This document shows positions 44,572-53,589 of a DNA stretch of 64,000 nt, piece after piece. The translations under genes and the position numbers were made by a program. The stretch comes from Nitrososphaerota archaeon. GTDB taxonomy: Archaea > Thermoproteota > Nitrososphaeria > Nitrososphaerales > Gagatemarchaeaceae. The stretch lies in NCBI GenBank assembly GCA_027339745.1, contig DAHWNW010000003.1, positions 45,868 to 109,867 on the forward strand, read 5' to 3'. The notes beneath the pieces are model-generated. The model worked only from the letters and a program-made list of their open reading frames with translations, was not told the DNA's origin and did no database searches. How positions within the stretch are numbered: the stretch's first letter is position 1; the number at the start of each line of letters is the position of its first letter.

Positions 44572-45072
44572 GTGCCTGTCGGGATAACAATCAGGGAGGC
44601 GAGGGGGGACGAGATGGCTTTCGTCAAGCGCCTCTCAGTCGACGAGCTCCCAGACGAGCTGAGCGAGTGGGAGCGCCCCCAGGCTCAGGAGGCAAAGAAG
44701 TCGTTCGCCAGGGTCATGGACGCCCTCCTGAGGAAGAAGGGGACAGAAGTCTACGTGGCAGTGCTTGGGGGCGGACCTAAGATTGCAGGATACGTCTGGC
44801 TGGGTGTATCCGACAGGCCGTTCAGCGAGATGAAGGTCGGCTGGATATACGACATCCAGGTCGTCCCTTCAGAGAGGGGGAAGGGGGTCGGAGAGGCGCT
44901 GCTGAGGCACGCCCTGGAGGCTAGCAAGAGGAAGGGGTTCGTGGTCGCGGGGCTGATGGTCAGAGCCAACAACAAAGCAGCGTACTCGCTCTACGAGAAA
45001 CTGGGATTCTACCCAGAATACGTAGTTATGAGCCGGAAAGAGCCCGGACCTATTTCGCCTTCAAACTCTTAA
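44572..45072 (+). CDS. GNAT family N-acetyltransferase
   Basis: Acetyl-CoA-dependent acetyltransferase of 166 residues. The acetyl-CoA loop is VVPSERGKGVGEALLRHAL, followed by ANNKAAYSLYEKLGFYPEYV, typical of the fold's last strands. The GTG start lies about 105 bases from alaS on the other strand. It is followed by rpl12 after 34 bases. The target is unknown; in archaea, related enzymes acetylate ribosomal protein N-termini. Confidence 0.88.
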   Translation: MPVGITIREARGDEMAFVKRLSVDELPDELSEWERPQAQEAKKSFARVMDALLRKKGTEVYVAVLGGGPKIAGYVWLGVSDRPFSEMKVGWIYDIQVVPSERGKGVGEALLRHALEASKRKGFVVAGLMVRANNKAAYSLYEKLGFYPEYVVMSRKEPGPISPSNS

Positions 45073-45106
45073 ATACGGAACGTAGGTCGCCTGTCCACGA
45101 ATTAAA

Positions 45107-45412
45107 ATGGAGTACGTTTACGCAGCTCTCCTGCTTCACAAGCTGGGGAAGCCGGTCAACGAAGAGAACCTGACCAACGTGGTCAAGGCGACTGGGGCCG
45201 CCCCCGACTCCGTGAGGATCAAGGCGTTGGCTTCTGCCCTCAGCGAAGTGAACATCGACGAGGCCCTGAAGAACGCCGCGACAATGGCCGCTGCGCCTGC
45301 AGCAGCTACTGCAGCGCCTGGCGCTCCGGCGGCGAAGGCAGAAGAGAAGCCGAAGGAAGAGGAGAAGAAGGAAGAAGAGGCTCTACAGGGTCTCGCTTCG
45401 CTCTTCGGGTGA
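45107..45412 (+). CDS. rpl12: Ribosomal protein P1 (L12 of archaea)
   Basis: Stalk protein of 101 residues with the archaeal layout: N-terminal dimer domain ([20 protein letters not shown]), an Ala-rich hinge, a Lys/Glu run, and the conserved factor-binding tail LQGLASLFG. It recruits elongation factors to the ribosome. In most archaea it follows rpl10 in one operon; here it is on the opposite strand and convergent with rpl10. A TATA-like CTTAAATAC lies at about 45066. Confidence 0.93.
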   Translation: MEYVYAALLLHKLGKPVNEENLTNVVKATGAAPDSVRIKALASALSEVNIDEALKNAATMAAAPAAATAAPGAPAAKAEEKPKEEEKKEEEALQGLASLFG

Positions 45413-45665
45413 GCAAACCACACTTTTCGTGCCTCATATGCCCCGGCGGTAGCTGTGGCCGAGGGCAGACCGAGCATCAGGAAATGTGGCTGGCTCGGAG
45501 GAAGTCTGTTCGCCATCGCCTCCCTACCTAGCGCATTTCGATGTTGAGTGCCAGACGCCCGGAATGGCCCTTCAAGACTCGTGAAAGTTCGTCCGCCCGT
45601 GGGATCGGAGGGCAACCCATCGACCGTTCCTGGCGCGCATGGGCTACAGCAGCGCGAGCGGATGC

Positions 45666-46538
45666 CTATTGCAGGCCCTTTTCCCTGGCTTTCGTTTCCA
45701 GAGCCATCGCTTCGGCCTCTGCCCTTCCGAGTATCAGAGGAGCGGTCTCCTTGTCGAGGAGCCCTGCTTCAACCTGTAGGCTCAGAGCCTCCCTGTAGGC
45801 CCTCGAGAGGATGTCCGGGGCGGTCTCCTTCGTGACGTAGCCTATCACTATAGCCAGGCCCCTGGAAGAGGCGTGGGCGTCGACGAGGCTCTTCCTGTAC
45901 TCCTCGAGGTCGATCGCGACCACTTCACCAGCGTAGATCAAACCGCTCTCGTAAGCGAGGGCGATCGCCAGGCCGGCCCGGATTGGTTTGATGTTCAGCT
46001 TGGAGAGGAGACTGGCAAGCTTGGGGGTAATCTCCCCGCCCTTCTTCACCGCCACCGAGTCCTTGTTGACCCATATGCTCCCTCCTTCGATCTTGGTCTG
46101 GATGCCAGCTTCCCTGAACTCGCTCAACACCGGGCCCGCTGGGAGGCTTGTATTCCCCGCCGGGACTACTATGTCCTCAGGGGCCTTGTCCCCGGCCCTG
46201 GCTGGAAGGTAGACCTTGTTCTTGTCGAGGGTGAGGAAGAGCTTGAACGGATCGTAGGTCGAGAAGATCAACGCGTTCTGTCCCGTAAGGTGCGAGAGGA
46301 GCTGGTCGGCGTTCTTGACCCCGGCCCTCTGCAACCCGCGTACAGCGAGCTTGTTCTTGACGACGAAGACCTCTGCATGCTGCCTCAGCGCCTTGCGCAC
46401 GGCCATCAGCTGGCTCGCCCTCACCTTCGAGAGGCTGGTCACGGCGATCACAGGGTACTTCTGTGCGAGCGAGGCTACGCGCTCGACGGTCTCGACCTTC
46501 TTCGGGCTGTGTTTGTGGACCTGGACCGTCTCGCTCAT
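45666..46538 (-). CDS. rpl10: Ribosomal protein uL10 (P0)
   Basis: Stalk base protein that anchors P1 dimers to 23S rRNA. The N-terminal RNA-binding domain and the archaeal insertion domain are visible (VPAGNTSLPAGPVLSEFREAG). The C-terminal helices that bind P1 dimers (residues 215-290) are present. The protein ends at KAREKGLQ and lacks the acidic tail with GLGALFG seen in many archaeal P0 proteins. It is the last gene of secE-spt5-rpl11-rpl1-rpl10, starting directly after the rpl1 stop (TAAATG). Confidence 0.94.
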   Translation of the reverse strand: MSETVQVHKHSPKKVETVERVASLAQKYPVIAVTSLSKVRASQLMAVRKALRQHAEVFVVKNKLAVRGLQRAGVKNADQLLSHLTGQNALIFSTYDPFKLFLTLDKNKVYLPARAGDKAPEDIVVPAGNTSLPAGPVLSEFREAGIQTKIEGGSIWVNKDSVAVKKGGEITPKLASLLSKLNIKPIRAGLAIALAYESGLIYAGEVVAIDLEEYRKSLVDAHASSRGLAIVIGYVTKETAPDILSRAYREALSLQVEAGLLDKETAPLILGRAEAEAMALETKAREKGLQ

Positions 46539-47189
46539 TTACTCCACCGCCTGCTTCGCGGGCTTGCCCATGGTCGTCTTGACCATGACCGCCTTGATGT
46601 TCCTGTCGCCGTTCGGGAGCTTCTTGGTCACTGCGTTGACCACGGCCACAATGTTCTCTGCGAGGTCAGCCTCCGACAGCTTGCTGTCCCCTACCTTGGC
46701 CATCACACCCAGAGACCCCCTGCTCCTGACCCTGATCGCCGTCCTAGTCCTGTTGATCATGGCCTCGATGGGGGAGTTAGGCGGGACCGGGGACGGTATC
46801 TTCCCCTTGGGGCCGAGCGCCTGACCCAGAATCTTGCCGACCCTCGGCATCAGCGCTGTGTCTGCCAGGAAGAAGTCGTATGACCTGGCCAACTTCTTGG
46901 CACCCCTCTTGCTCCCTCCGTAGTTCTCTAGCTGGGCCGGCTCCATGACCAAGTTCGCCTTAGCGTTCTTCGCTCTGACCGCAAGGTCACCTGACCCTAT
47001 GAAGCATACCTTGGCTTGTTTCGTGGTAGGATGGGGCAGGTAGACTATCTCGTTGATGTTCAGGTCGGTCTTCTTGGGGTCTACTTCCTTGAGCGAGATC
47101 AGTACTTCGACCGACTGGGTGAACTTCGTCTCTTTGGATTGGTCCTTACCCTTCTTGACCAGTTCTGCGAGCTGCTGATTCGAGAGCAA
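46539..47189 (-). CDS. rpl1: Ribosomal protein uL1
   Basis: L1 stalk protein of 216 residues. RNA-binding blocks are clear: ARSYDFFLADTALMPRVGKIL and LGPKGKIPSPVPP. In archaea L1 often represses its own operon by binding the mRNA; a mimic site was not searched here. It lies between rpl11 and rpl10 in the operon. Confidence 0.95.
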   Translation of the reverse strand: MLSNQQLAELVKKGKDQSKETKFTQSVEVLISLKEVDPKKTDLNINEIVYLPHPTTKQAKVCFIGSGDLAVRAKNAKANLVMEPAQLENYGGSKRGAKKLARSYDFFLADTALMPRVGKILGQALGPKGKIPSPVPPNSPIEAMINRTRTAIRVRSRGSLGVMAKVGDSKLSEADLAENIVAVVNAVTKKLPNGDRNIKAVMVKTTMGKPAKQAVE

Positions 47190-47247
47190 ACACTATTCAC
47201 GAGTTCCTTGCCGAGCCTTCAAACACCGGATAAAAGCCTTCTGCCCG

Positions 47248-47730
47248 TCACTGGAACTTAGAGTCCCACTTGCCTGCATCTATCTCTTTCATGAACTCCC
47301 TGGCGTCCTTCCCTTCGACTTTGACCCCCATGCTCACACAGCTCCCCACGACCTCCTTCACGGCGGACCTGACCGTGGCAGCGTAGGAGCCGGCTATCTT
47401 GCTCCTGGCGATGGCGACTACCTTGTCCATTGTCAGCTCCCCGACGAAGTCGACGTTGGGCTTCCCCGAGCCCTTGGGGATCCCCGACTCCTTGGCGACA
47501 AGTGCTGAGGTAGTGGGCGTACCGACGGAAATGACGAACTGCTTGGATTCCTTGTCGACCTCCACCTTGACGGGGACCCGCATCCCCTTGAAGTCGCCGG
47601 TCTGCTTGTTGATCTCGTTGACTATGCCGAGGACGTTCACCCCCAGCGGACCCAGCGCAGGGCCGAGGGGCGGTCCGGCACTCGCCTCGCCACCGGTTAC
47701 CAGCACGTTGATGACCTGCTTTTCACCCAT
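47248..47730 (-). CDS. rpl11: Ribosomal protein uL11
   Basis: GTPase-centre protein of 160 residues. The N-terminal domain has VTGGEASAGPPLGPALGPLGVNV, with the proline-rich helix region, and the C-terminal rRNA-binding domain ends CVSMGVKVEGKDAREF. It directly follows spt5 (7 bases) as in most archaea. Confidence 0.95.
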   Translation of the reverse strand: MGEKQVINVLVTGGEASAGPPLGPALGPLGVNVLGIVNEINKQTGDFKGMRVPVKVEVDKESKQFVISVGTPTTSALVAKESGIPKGSGKPNVDFVGELTMDKVVAIARSKIAGSYAATVRSAVKEVVGSCVSMGVKVEGKDAREFMKEIDAGKWDSKFQ

Positions 47731-47736
47731 CTAGGA

Positions 47737-48222
47737 TCACTTCTGCTCCGGCTTGGCCCTGGCCACGAGCTTAGCGTATGCGGCGTCGATGGTGATGGGC
47801 ATGGCGAACGCCGTGTCCAGCAGCGAGACTGTGATCTCCTGCTTCTCCTTCTCCACTCGGGAGATTTTCGCCCGCATACCTTTGAACGGGCCGGCGACTA
47901 TCTCGATGGTGTCTTCGGCGTTCAGCTCCGCCACCATGGACTTCGTGACCAAGAATTTCTCGATGTCTGAGTACTGCATCATCCCGGGAATCTTGCTCCT
48001 GACGTGCTTGAACCCTTGGATGCTCTCGTCAACCACCTGGCTGTTGGGAGCCTCGAAGAGGACGTATCCCTTCCAGGTATCGAGGGCCAGGACCGAGTAG
48101 ATGGGCTTCCCCTTCTGGACCGCCCTGTTGGCCACGAAGGTAGCCACCGTCTTCTCCTGACCTCCGGTGGTCTTGACCGGGAATATGGAACTGTTCCTCT
48201 CTTGGTCGCTCAGAACCGACAC
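47737..48222 (-). CDS. spt5: Transcription elongation factor Spt5 (NusG homologue)
   Basis: Processivity factor for archaeal RNA polymerase. The NGN domain (FPVKTTGGQEKTVATFVANRA to SKIPGMMQYSDIEKFL) is followed by a KOW domain (EDTIEIVAGPFKGMRAKISRVE). The length of 161 residues is normal. It lies between secE and rpl11, the standard archaeal order. Confidence 0.94.
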   Translation of the reverse strand: MSVLSDQERNSSIFPVKTTGGQEKTVATFVANRAVQKGKPIYSVLALDTWKGYVLFEAPNSQVVDESIQGFKHVRSKIPGMMQYSDIEKFLVTKSMVAELNAEDTIEIVAGPFKGMRAKISRVEKEKQEITVSLLDTAFAMPITIDAAYAKLVARAKPEQK

Positions 48223-48259
48223 GCTGAAAAAAGCCCGAGTTTCGTTGGCCTAATAACCT

Positions 48260-48427
48260 TTAGCCGAAGAAGATGGTCCCCACGAGCTTGATGAGGAACC
48301 CTATCGTCCCGACCACGGCGATCCCTAGCCCTACCAGTTTCAGATAGAGGGTGAACTCGTCCCTGTCGCTCTTGTGGGCGAGCCTGAATATGGCCGCGGA
48401 CGACCTCAGGAAGTCGCGGAACCCCAT
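48260..48427 (-). CDS. secE: Preprotein translocase subunit SecE (Sec61 gamma)
   Basis: This 55-residue gene is too short for the ORF track. The reverse strand gives MGFRDFLRSSAAIFRLAHKS, then DEFTLYLKLVGLGIAVVG and TIGFLIKLVGTIFFG. One amphipathic helix followed by one membrane helix is the SecE/Sec61-gamma plan. Its place before spt5 is the standard one in archaea. It forms the translocon with SecY and Sec61-beta. Confidence 0.93.
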   Translation of the reverse strand: MGFRDFLRSSAAIFRLAHKSDRDEFTLYLKLVGLGIAVVGTIGFLIKLVGTIFFG

Positions 48428-48546
48428 GGTACAGGGAGTGGCGGTTCAGTTCGTCTTATATGTCTAATGGCCGCCGCTCCCTGCGCGTCTGCGGAGGTGT
48501 GCTCTATCGCCCCAGCGTTAATACCCCGCCACTCGGGTAGGCCGCC

Positions 48547-49374
48547 ATGACCCCGCAGGGAGAGCCCGCCACGGTCATCCTGGCATCCACCACCGACCTG
48601 GCATCGAGGACGCTCGCTGCGGCCTTGGTCGAAGGCGAGGGGTTCGCGTCGACTGGCGTGAACTTCCTCGGAGAGCCGGTCTATCAGAAGGAGTCGTTCC
48701 TCCTTGCCCGGTTCGAGGGGATGATCGTCACCCCTCCAGACCTGGACGAATATTTCAACCCACAGGCGTACATATTCCTTTCGAGGCACAGCGCGGAGTC
48801 AGGCATCGCGTCCCTCACGGCCCACACGACGGGGAACTTCTCCGAGAAGACAGAGATTGGAGGAGTTGGGAGGGAGCTCGGAAGGGCGGACGCGTCGCTG
48901 CTCAAGAACTACCTGATCGCCCTCTGGGGCCATAGGGGGGAGGTGAGCGGGTACGAGATCACGATGGAAGCAACGCACCATGGGCCCACTTCTCTCCAGA
49001 AGCCGGTCCTCTTCGTCGAGCTCGGCTCGTCAGAGGAGCAGTGGGGGGACTCGAAGGCAGCGGGGGTGGTCGCGAAGTCGCTGATGGAGAGTCTCACCCA
49101 CAAGCGGACATGGGACAGAATCGCGCTCGGCTTCGGCGGGACGCACTACCCCGAGAAGTTCACCAGGTTGCTTCTTGACGAGGACCTGGCGATCCCGTAT
49201 GTCGCGCCTAAGTATGCGCTGGAGCACGTAGACGAGCAGATGGTGGGGCAGATGCTCCAAAGGTCCACCTCTGCCGTCAGGTATGCCGTCCTAGATTGGA
49301 AGGGGCTGGGACCCCACAAGGAGAAGATTGTGAGGCTCGCGAAGCAGTTCGGTCTGGAAGAGATAAGGGTCTGA
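48547..49374 (+). CDS. dtdA: D-aminoacyl-tRNA deacylase
   Basis: Archaeal/plant GEK1-type enzyme that frees tRNA from D-amino acids. Family blocks SRHSAESGIASLTAHTTGNF, TMEATHHGPTSL and GFGGTHYPEKFT, with the zinc-binding His residues, are intact; 275 residues is normal. It is divergent from secE with about 120 bases between the starts. Confidence 0.94.
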   Translation: MTPQGEPATVILASTTDLASRTLAAALVEGEGFASTGVNFLGEPVYQKESFLLARFEGMIVTPPDLDEYFNPQAYIFLSRHSAESGIASLTAHTTGNFSEKTEIGGVGRELGRADASLLKNYLIALWGHRGEVSGYEITMEATHHGPTSLQKPVLFVELGSSEEQWGDSKAAGVVAKSLMESLTHKRTWDRIALGFGGTHYPEKFTRLLLDEDLAIPYVAPKYALEHVDEQMVGQMLQRSTSAVRYAVLDWKGLGPHKEKIVRLAKQFGLEEIRV

Positions 49375-49377
49375 CAG

Positions 49378-50511
49378 TCAGGCGCTGCTCATGGAGACGA
49401 GCTGCCCTATGGCTTCCTTCGCCACCTCTATGCTGTCCAGATAGTCCTTGACGAGGACGACCTCCCCGTCGGTGTGGCTCGTCCCTGTAGCCCCCGGGCC
49501 GTAGGTCACGCAGGAGACCCCCTTCTTGCGGGCGAAGGTGTTCATGTCCCCGGTCCCGGTCTTCCTGACGAGGACGGGCTTCTTGCCGAGGCGGAGGATG
49601 ACCGCCCTCTGGAAGGCCCTGACCAGTCTCGACCCTGGGTCCACTTCGTAGGCTTCCGTGGGGGGGCCAGGGAACACCTCCACCTCTACACCGTCCCTGG
49701 ACCCCCCCACAATGGACCGGACGTCTCCCAGGACCTGAGCCGAAGGGAGCCCCGGGGGGACACGGATGTCGAAGGTCGCGTCGCAGAAGCGTGGGACCAC
49801 GTTCTGATAGGAGCCGGCGCTCACAAGCGTTGGGGAAATTGACAGGGACCTGAAGTGGTCCACGTTCTGCTGCGCTGCCTCGTAGTCCCTGAGCCTCCCG
49901 AGTAGGGAGACGAACTCGTCAAAGGCGCTCCTGTGGGCCCAGGGCGACCCCGCGTGCCCCCCGAGGGTCCGGACGACTACCCGAAGGCTCACCCTGCCCC
50001 TGTATCCTATGGTAATCCTCTCTGCCCCGCTGGGCTCGCCGAACACCGCGTAGTCGTAGGTTGAGGCGCCCCTGGCGAGCTCCTCAACCCCTGCGCCGTC
50101 CCCTTCCTCTTCTGTGGCCCCGGCGAAGGTTATCCTTACCCCTGAGTCCGCGGCCCTGGCCCCCGCCAGGAGGAGGGCGCACAGAGGCGACTTGGCGTCG
50201 GCCGCCCCTCTGCCGTAGACGGAGTCCTCGGTCATCCTCACCGGGAGCCTCCCGGGGACGGTGTCCATGTGACCGCAGAGGAGGAGCCTAGGCTTGCCCC
50301 TTCCCAACTCTCCGACCACGTTCCCCGCCGCGTCTCTCCTCACCCTCGAGTATCCCAGACGCCGCATGCTGTCTGCGAGGAAGGCCGCCAGCTCTCCCTC
50401 CTCCTTCGTGGGGGAGTAAATCTTCACGGAGTCGACGAGGAGCTTGACCGCCTCGTCGTCAGGGCCGCTCATCTCTCGCTGACGGCCCACTGCTGGAAGG
50501 GTGGGGCGCAC
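49378..50511 (-). CDS. lysK: [LysW]-lysine/ornithine hydrolase
   Basis: M20-family metallopeptidase that releases lysine or ornithine from the LysW carrier, the last step of carrier-bound synthesis. Metal ligands are in LLCGHMDTVPG, GRGAADAKS, ATEEEGDGAG and TSHTDGE near the end. The 377 residues include 13 extra N-terminal ones; an ATG at 50472 (MSGPDDEAVKLLV) may be the real start. It closes the argG-to-lysK operon. Confidence 0.92.
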   Translation of the reverse strand: MRPTLPAVGRQREMSGPDDEAVKLLVDSVKIYSPTKEEGELAAFLADSMRRLGYSRVRRDAAGNVVGELGRGKPRLLLCGHMDTVPGRLPVRMTEDSVYGRGAADAKSPLCALLLAGARAADSGVRITFAGATEEEGDGAGVEELARGASTYDYAVFGEPSGAERITIGYRGRVSLRVVVRTLGGHAGSPWAHRSAFDEFVSLLGRLRDYEAAQQNVDHFRSLSISPTLVSAGSYQNVVPRFCDATFDIRVPPGLPSAQVLGDVRSIVGGSRDGVEVEVFPGPPTEAYEVDPGSRLVRAFQRAVILRLGKKPVLVRKTGTGDMNTFARKKGVSCVTYGPGATGTSHTDGEVVLVKDYLDSIEVAKEAIGQLVSMSSA

Positions 50512-50527
50512 GGCGCGTCTCCCGTGT

Positions 50528-51718
50528 TCAGAACCGCCCCGCCTCCGCTTCGGTTATGACCCCGTCCAATACATCGAGCACCCTGGCCACCTGCGCATCC
50601 TCGACCACGAGAGGGGGGAGGAACCTGAAGGTGTCCCTCCCGGAGTATGCCGTGATGACCCCCCGGGCCTGCGCGGCCAGGAGCATAGAGTGTATGTCCA
50701 CCCTAGTCTGCAGGGCTAGCATGAGCCCCAGTCCGCGCACCTCCCTGACGAGCCTATGGGCGGAAGATATCCTGGAGAGCCCCGACTTCAGCGCCTCCCC
50801 CTTCTCCCTCGCCCTGGCGGAGAGGTCGTTCCTGGCGATGAAGTCGAGGGTGGCCGAGCCAGCGGCGCAGGAGAGCGGATTACCGGCGAAGGTGCTGGTG
50901 TGCTCGCCCCCCTTCAGGCTTTCGGCGACCTCGCCGGTGGAGACGACGGCGCCTATAGGGAGCCCTCCACCGAGCCCCTTCGACACGGTCATTATGTCCG
51001 GGACGACCCCCCAGTGCTCGGAAGCCCACATCATCCCCGTCCTCCCCAGGCCAGACTGGATTTCGTCGAAGATCAGCAGGGCCCCGTTCCTGTTGCAGAT
51101 CTCTCTCACCTCCTTGAAGTAGCCGTCAGGGGGGACGACGACACCGCTCTCCCCCTGGACTGGCTCGGCGATCACCGCCGCGGTGTCTCCGTCGACCATC
51201 GACTCCAGCGACTTCGCATCGCCGTAGTCAGCGAACACGAACCGGTCTAGGAGCGGGCCGAAAGGGTCCCTGTACTTTTTGTTCCACGTAGCCGAGAGGG
51301 AGCCGTAGGTCTTGCCGTGGAAGGCGCCTGTCATCGCCACCATCTTCTTCCTGGATGTGCGCCGCCTTGCTAACTTGATGGCCGCCTCCACCGACTCGGT
51401 CCCGGTGTTAGTGAGCAGCACCTTCTCCAACCCCTTCGGCGCGGCCTTCGCAAGCCGCTCCACGAAGCCGGCCCTGACGTCGTTGTAGTAAGAGCCGTGG
51501 CATGTAATCAGCCTTCCAGCCTGCTCCCGCACTGCGTCGACCACGAAGTCGTTGCAGTGGCCGACCAGGGCCACCCCGATCCCTGACATGAAGTCGATGT
51601 ACTCCTTCCCCTCAGAGTCCCAGACGAGGGACCCCTTCCCCCTCGCCAGAGCCAACGGGAATTTGTTGAAGGCGTGGGCCTCATAGGAGTCTTCCAGGCC
51701 GCGGGTCCGCTCAGTCAT
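50528..51718 (-). CDS. lysJ: [LysW]-aminoadipate semialdehyde/glutamate semialdehyde aminotransferase
   Basis: Class III PLP aminotransferase that aminates the LysW-bound semialdehyde with glutamate. The PLP Lys is in MTVSKGLGGGLPIGAV; other blocks are NTGTESVEAAIKLAR and FDEIQSGLGRTG. ATG 51718 overlaps the lysZ stop as ATGA, so the track's start at 51736 is less likely. In archaea with one copy, the enzyme serves both lysine and arginine synthesis. Confidence 0.93.
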   Translation of the reverse strand: MTERTRGLEDSYEAHAFNKFPLALARGKGSLVWDSEGKEYIDFMSGIGVALVGHCNDFVVDAVREQAGRLITCHGSYYNDVRAGFVERLAKAAPKGLEKVLLTNTGTESVEAAIKLARRRTSRKKMVAMTGAFHGKTYGSLSATWNKKYRDPFGPLLDRFVFADYGDAKSLESMVDGDTAAVIAEPVQGESGVVVPPDGYFKEVREICNRNGALLIFDEIQSGLGRTGMMWASEHWGVVPDIMTVSKGLGGGLPIGAVVSTGEVAESLKGGEHTSTFAGNPLSCAAGSATLDFIARNDLSARAREKGEALKSGLSRISSAHRLVREVRGLGLMLALQTRVDIHSMLLAAQARGVITAYSGRDTFRFLPPLVVEDAQVARVLDVLDGVITEAEAGRF

Positions 51719-52524
51719 GGCGCTATCACCGTGCACCCCTCGTGAGAGAGGGCCCTTGACAGGGGGGCGTCCTTGGTGCCAGAACAGATCACAGCCTCCT
51801 TGACTCCGCCCTTCACCGCCTCCACCGCGGCTATTACCTTCTTCTGCATGCCAAACCCTATCTTCGGGAGGGACGCCGAAGCCTCCACGGCGGAGAGACG
51901 CCTCACCAGCGACCCGTCGAGTCTGAGCCCATCCACGTCTGTCGCGAAGATCACCACGTCGGCCTTTGCCCCTGCTGCTATGGAACCCGCCGCCTTGTCT
52001 CCGTCTATGTTGAGCGGCTCCCCGTCCTCCCCCACAGCCACGGGCGAGACCACTGGGACGTATCCCGTGCCGAGGAGGAGGTCCAGGAGGGATGAGTTGA
52101 TCCCCCTGACCCTTCCAGTGTATCCCCCCTCGATGGCCACCCTCCGGCCCCTCTCGTCCACGATCACCAGCTTCGTCTTCCGCGAGGCGGTGATCAACGC
52201 CCCGTCTTCCCCCGCAAGGGAGACGCCCTTCACCCCCGCCCTGAAGAGAGACTGCACCAACCGCTTGGCGAGGAGGCCGCTCATGACCATCTGGTAGATC
52301 TCAGCCGTCTCCCTGTCCGTGTACCTGCTTCTGATCCCGTCTGGAGAGACTACGAAACGTTGCTCCTTCCCGAGCCTGGTCGCGTACTCAGTCACCACGT
52401 CCCCCCCGCCGTGCACGAGGACGAGCTGGTGGGAGGAAGAGAGCGTCGCCGCGTCCTGGACCAGAGCCTCAGGGACGCCGGCTTTCATCAGGCTCCCGCC
52501 AATCTTCACGACCACCCTCAACAC
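51715..52524 (-). CDS. lysZ: [LysW]-aminoadipate/glutamate kinase
   Basis: Amino acid kinase of the N-acetylglutamate kinase family that phosphorylates the side chain of LysW-bound aminoadipate or glutamate. VVKIGGSLMKAG binds phosphate, LVHGGGDVVTEY is the family block, and NIDGDKAAGSIAAG lies near the ATP site. The 269 residues are normal. It starts one base from the lysY stop and couples to lysJ by a four-base overlap. Confidence 0.93.
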   Translation of the reverse strand: MLRVVVKIGGSLMKAGVPEALVQDAATLSSSHQLVLVHGGGDVVTEYATRLGKEQRFVVSPDGIRSRYTDRETAEIYQMVMSGLLAKRLVQSLFRAGVKGVSLAGEDGALITASRKTKLVIVDERGRRVAIEGGYTGRVRGINSSLLDLLLGTGYVPVVSPVAVGEDGEPLNIDGDKAAGSIAAGAKADVVIFATDVDGLRLDGSLVRRLSAVEASASLPKIGFGMQKKVIAAVEAVKGGVKEAVICSGTKDAPLSRALSHEGCTVIAP

Positions 52525-52525
52525 G

Positions 52526-53587
52526 CTACACCGGGTGGAGGGACGCCATCGCCAGCCCCGACGCCTCGTCCAATCCTAGCATGAGGTTCATCGACTGGAC
52601 AGCGTTCCCCGCTGCCCCCTTGATCAGGTTGTCAGTGGCGCCCAGGGCGACTATCCTCCCTGTCCTCTCCTCCGTCTCGAATCCGACGTCGCAGAAGTTC
52701 GAGCCGATGACGAGTTTCGGGTCTGGGAGCCTGAAAGGACCATGCTTGTCCTTGACTATCCTGACGAAGCGGCACCCTGAGTAAGCTTCGCGGTACGCCT
52801 TCCATATGTCTATGGTATTCACTCTCCCTGACGCGAAGAGATGGGATGTGGTCAGGATACCCCTCACTATGTTCACCCCGTGGGCCGACATCGAGACCTT
52901 GATCCGGACGCCAGCGATAGCCGATAGGACCTGCTCTATCTCAGCGGCGTGCCTGTGCCCAGCCGGCTTGTAGGGCCTGACCACGTTGAACCTCTCCGAG
53001 AAGTGCGTCGCGAGGGAGGGCTTGCCTCCTGACCCGGACGAGCCGACCTTCGCGTCGACCACGATGTGTTCGGTGTCCACCCCCAGAGACTTCGTCCTGA
53101 GGAGCGGGGCGAGGGCGAGGATGGTGGTGATTGCGGTGCACCCGGGGGAGGCCACGAGCCTAGCACCCTTCACCTCCTCCCGGTTCAGCTCGGGAATCGA
53201 TAGGACGAACTTCTCTAGGAGGTCTGGGCGAGGGTGTTCGTAGCCGTACCAGACTGGATATTGGGCGCTGTCCCCGAGCCTGAAGTCAGCGCTGAGGTCT
53301 ACTATCCTGAGCCCCGCGTCTGCGAGCTGGGGTATCACCTTCGCCGACTCCCCGTGTGGGAGGGCCGCGAAAACGACGTCGGCCGAAGCCACGAGTTTGG
53401 ATGGGTCGAATGAGACGAACTTCAGGTCGGTGACCCCTCTGAGGTTCGGGTGGACCCTGAAGACGTACTCCCCGGCATACCTCCTCGAAGTGGCGTATGC
53501 CACCTCGGCTTCGGGGTGCTGAAGGAGCAGGCGGAGCAGCTCCCCGCCTATGTACCCTGAACCTGCGAGCACGCCCACGCGGACCAA
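52526..53587 (-). CDS. lysY: [LysW]-aminoadipyl/glutamyl phosphate reductase
   Basis: NADPH-dependent reductase homologous to ArgC. The Rossmann motif GVLAGSGYIGGELLRLL is at the start and the catalytic Cys is in SPGCTAITTILAL; HRHAAEIEQVL carries a further family block. At 353 residues it matches LysY. It lies between lysX and lysZ as in Thermus and other archaea. Confidence 0.93.
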   Translation of the reverse strand: MVRVGVLAGSGYIGGELLRLLLQHPEAEVAYATSRRYAGEYVFRVHPNLRGVTDLKFVSFDPSKLVASADVVFAALPHGESAKVIPQLADAGLRIVDLSADFRLGDSAQYPVWYGYEHPRPDLLEKFVLSIPELNREEVKGARLVASPGCTAITTILALAPLLRTKSLGVDTEHIVVDAKVGSSGSGGKPSLATHFSERFNVVRPYKPAGHRHAAEIEQVLSAIAGVRIKVSMSAHGVNIVRGILTTSHLFASGRVNTIDIWKAYREAYSGCRFVRIVKDKHGPFRLPDPKLVIGSNFCDVGFETEERTGRIVALGATDNLIKGAAGNAVQSMNLMLGLDEASGLAMASLHPV

Positions 53588-53589
53588 GG

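Noticed and set aside
45873-46883. 336-residue plus-strand ORF across rpl10 and rpl1
   Set aside because: Antisense shadow of ribosomal protein genes.
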